Assembly: GCA_964428935.1 (NCBI GenBank)
Contig: CAYSAG010000345.1
Location: forward strand, 1 to 5,273
Length of the DNA: 5,273 bases
Direction: 5' to 3'
Origin: JAADHY01 sp964428935
Lineage (GTDB): Bacteria; Planctomycetota; Planctomycetia; Planctomycetales; Planctomycetaceae
The position numbers and the translations under genes are program-made. This document shows positions 4,442-5,273 of this stretch, one piece after another; position 1 is the stretch's first letter; every line of letters starts with the position of its first letter. The notes beneath the pieces were generated by a model that did not search any database, had not been told where the DNA came from, and saw nothing but the letters and a program-made list of their open reading frames with translations.

Positions 4442-5273
4442 ATGTTCGTTTTCGTCGTCGCTTGTTTCGGAACCGCTTTCGTCGTCTCGCTGCTGTCGAC
4501 CCGGCTCATGTTGAGGCTGGCTCCCGCGCTGGGACTGCTCGACCACCCGGCCGAACGGAAAGTGCACACCGCGCCGACCCCTCTGGGCGGCGGACTGGCC
4601 GTGTGGGTGGCGGTGGTCCTTCCGTTGGGACTGGCCCACCTGACGGCGTGGTTGGTCGTCCGCGGCGTGGTGCCGTCTGAGTGGCTGCCGGCCACCTTGT
4701 CGCCGCACCTGGACGGCGTGCTCTACCGAGCTCCTCTCTTGTGGTCCGTTCTGGCCGGCGGCACCGTGCTGACGGTCATGGGACTGATTGACGACGTCCG
4801 GAACCTGCCGTGGTGGCCGCGACTGGTCGTGCAATTGCTGGTTGCGGTGGCGTTGGTCGTCGGAGCGGGAGTGCGAGCCACGGTGTTCGTCCCGTGGCCG
4901 TGGGTGGGTGACGCGGTCTCGGTCCTGTGGATTCTGGTCCTCGTCAATTCGTTCAACTTCCTGGACAACATGGACGCCCTGTCCGGCGGAATTGGGCTGA
5001 TTGTCTCGGTGCTGTTCGCCACAATCATGCTGACCTGCTCGGCTCAGCCGCACTGGTTCGTGGCGGGTGTGCTGCTGGTGCTGGCCGGAGCTTTGGCGGG
5101 CTTTCTGTGGTTCAACTGGCCGCCCGCTCGCATTTTCATGGGCGACGCCGGCAGCTACTTTGTGGGACTCATGGTCGCAGCAGCGACGCTGCGGGGAACG
5201 GTTTACGAGTTCGAGTCGACGGGCGGGCGAAACCAGCACGGTAGTTGTGCGCCCCTGTGCGGGCTGGCCGCTC
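4442..5273 (+). CDS. WecA/MraY-family polyprenyl-phosphate sugar-1-phosphate transferase (3' end beyond the window)
   Basis: The first 277 residues of a polytopic inner-membrane enzyme are visible. It transfers a sugar phosphate, typically GlcNAc-1-P from the UDP-sugar, to undecaprenyl phosphate at the cytoplasmic face. This starts a lipid-linked envelope polysaccharide. Family motifs appear in order: D34-x-P-x-x-R39-K40-x-H42 with P45/P47 and GGG at 49-51; the magnesium-binding pair D117-D118 in GLIDDV; N169-x-x-N-F-L-D175-N-M-D178; and FNWPPARIFMGDAGS at 224-238. At least six hydrophobic segments surround them. The catalytic set seen so far is intact. The late His-rich loop (HxHH type) lies past the edge. 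A178-adjacent position usually glycine is alanine (A179). ATG 4442 is chosen because hydrophobic sequence starts there and AGGAG (4425-4429) precedes it, though at a long 12-base spacing. An in-frame ATG at 4400 would add 14 polar residues. It resembles WecA/TagO/TarO more than MraY. Confidence 0.92.
   Translation, partial: MFVFVVACFGTAFVVSLLSTRLMLRLAPALGLLDHPAERKVHTAPTPLGGGLAVWVAVVLPLGLAHLTAWLVVRGVVPSEWLPATLSPHLDGVLYRAPLLWSVLAGGTVLTVMGLIDDVRNLPWWPRLVVQLLVAVALVVGAGVRATVFVPWPWVGDAVSVLWILVLVNSFNFLDNMDALSGGIGLIVSVLFATIMLTCSAQPHWFVAGVLLVLAGALAGFLWFNWPPARIFMGDAGSYFVGLMVAAATLRGTVYEFESTGGRNQHGSCAPLCGLAA

Noticed and set aside
4135..4680. Plus-strand 181-codon frame leading into the transferase gene
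   Set aside because: It runs in a different frame across the conserved start of the transferase, and the peptide is Arg/Gly/Ser-rich without a domain.
4253..5239. Minus-strand 328-codon frame opposite the transferase
   Set aside because: It is an antisense shadow; the Gln/His/Arg-rich peptide has no motif, while the plus strand has all expected WecA/MraY motifs.

Overview
The window is GC-rich (roughly two thirds G+C by eye) and best fits an accessory-to-core chromosomal stretch of a planctomycete. That placement is inference. It rests on a homologue of the 'H4MPT-linked C1 transfer pathway protein' family, which is known mainly from methanogens, methylotrophic proteobacteria and Planctomycetes. 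It also rests on long non-coding gaps (about 400-480 bases each) between genes, and on an SGLT-like Na+/solute symporter of a type common in that phylum. Codon use is peculiar: Asp is always GAC and Tyr always TAC, yet Ile is almost always ATT.

Layout. 1-90 (minus strand) is the first 30 codons of a gene leaving the window to the left. It is recognised from its start codon, an excellent Shine-Dalgarno and a plausible membrane-protein N-terminus. 91-506 is a divergent intergenic region holding a sigma70-like promoter (317-345, plus strand) and a GC-rich leader hairpin (368-387). 507-1538 (plus) is the H4MPT-linked C1-transfer protein, an ASKHA-fold ATPase/kinase-like enzyme related to MfnF. 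1539-2019 is non-coding and ends in three successive hairpins (1881-1955). 2020-3801 (plus) is a sodium:solute symporter with an unusual Ala/Asp/His/Pro-rich loop of about 80 residues. 3798-4034 (plus) overlaps it by ATGA and encodes a 78-residue two-helix membrane protein. 4035-4441 is a third non-coding gap with a 16-base direct repeat and a 14-base palindrome. 4442-5273 (plus) is the first 277 codons of a WecA/MraY-family polyprenyl-phosphate sugar-phosphate transferase, cut by the window end.

The only clear operon is symporter plus small membrane protein. Their stop/start overlap suggests translational coupling and a possible two-part transporter. The C1-transfer protein (folate-analogue cofactor metabolism) and the glycosyl-phosphate transferase (cell-envelope polysaccharide initiation) look like separate units that share only orientation. 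No tRNA, rRNA, CRISPR, insertion sequence or phage gene is visible. I see no clear novel defence or mobile system. The most unusual items are the symporter's His/Asp loop with its small partner, the structured leader upstream of the symporter, and the strong sequence-word avoidance (no ATA, TAT or GATC seen anywhere).
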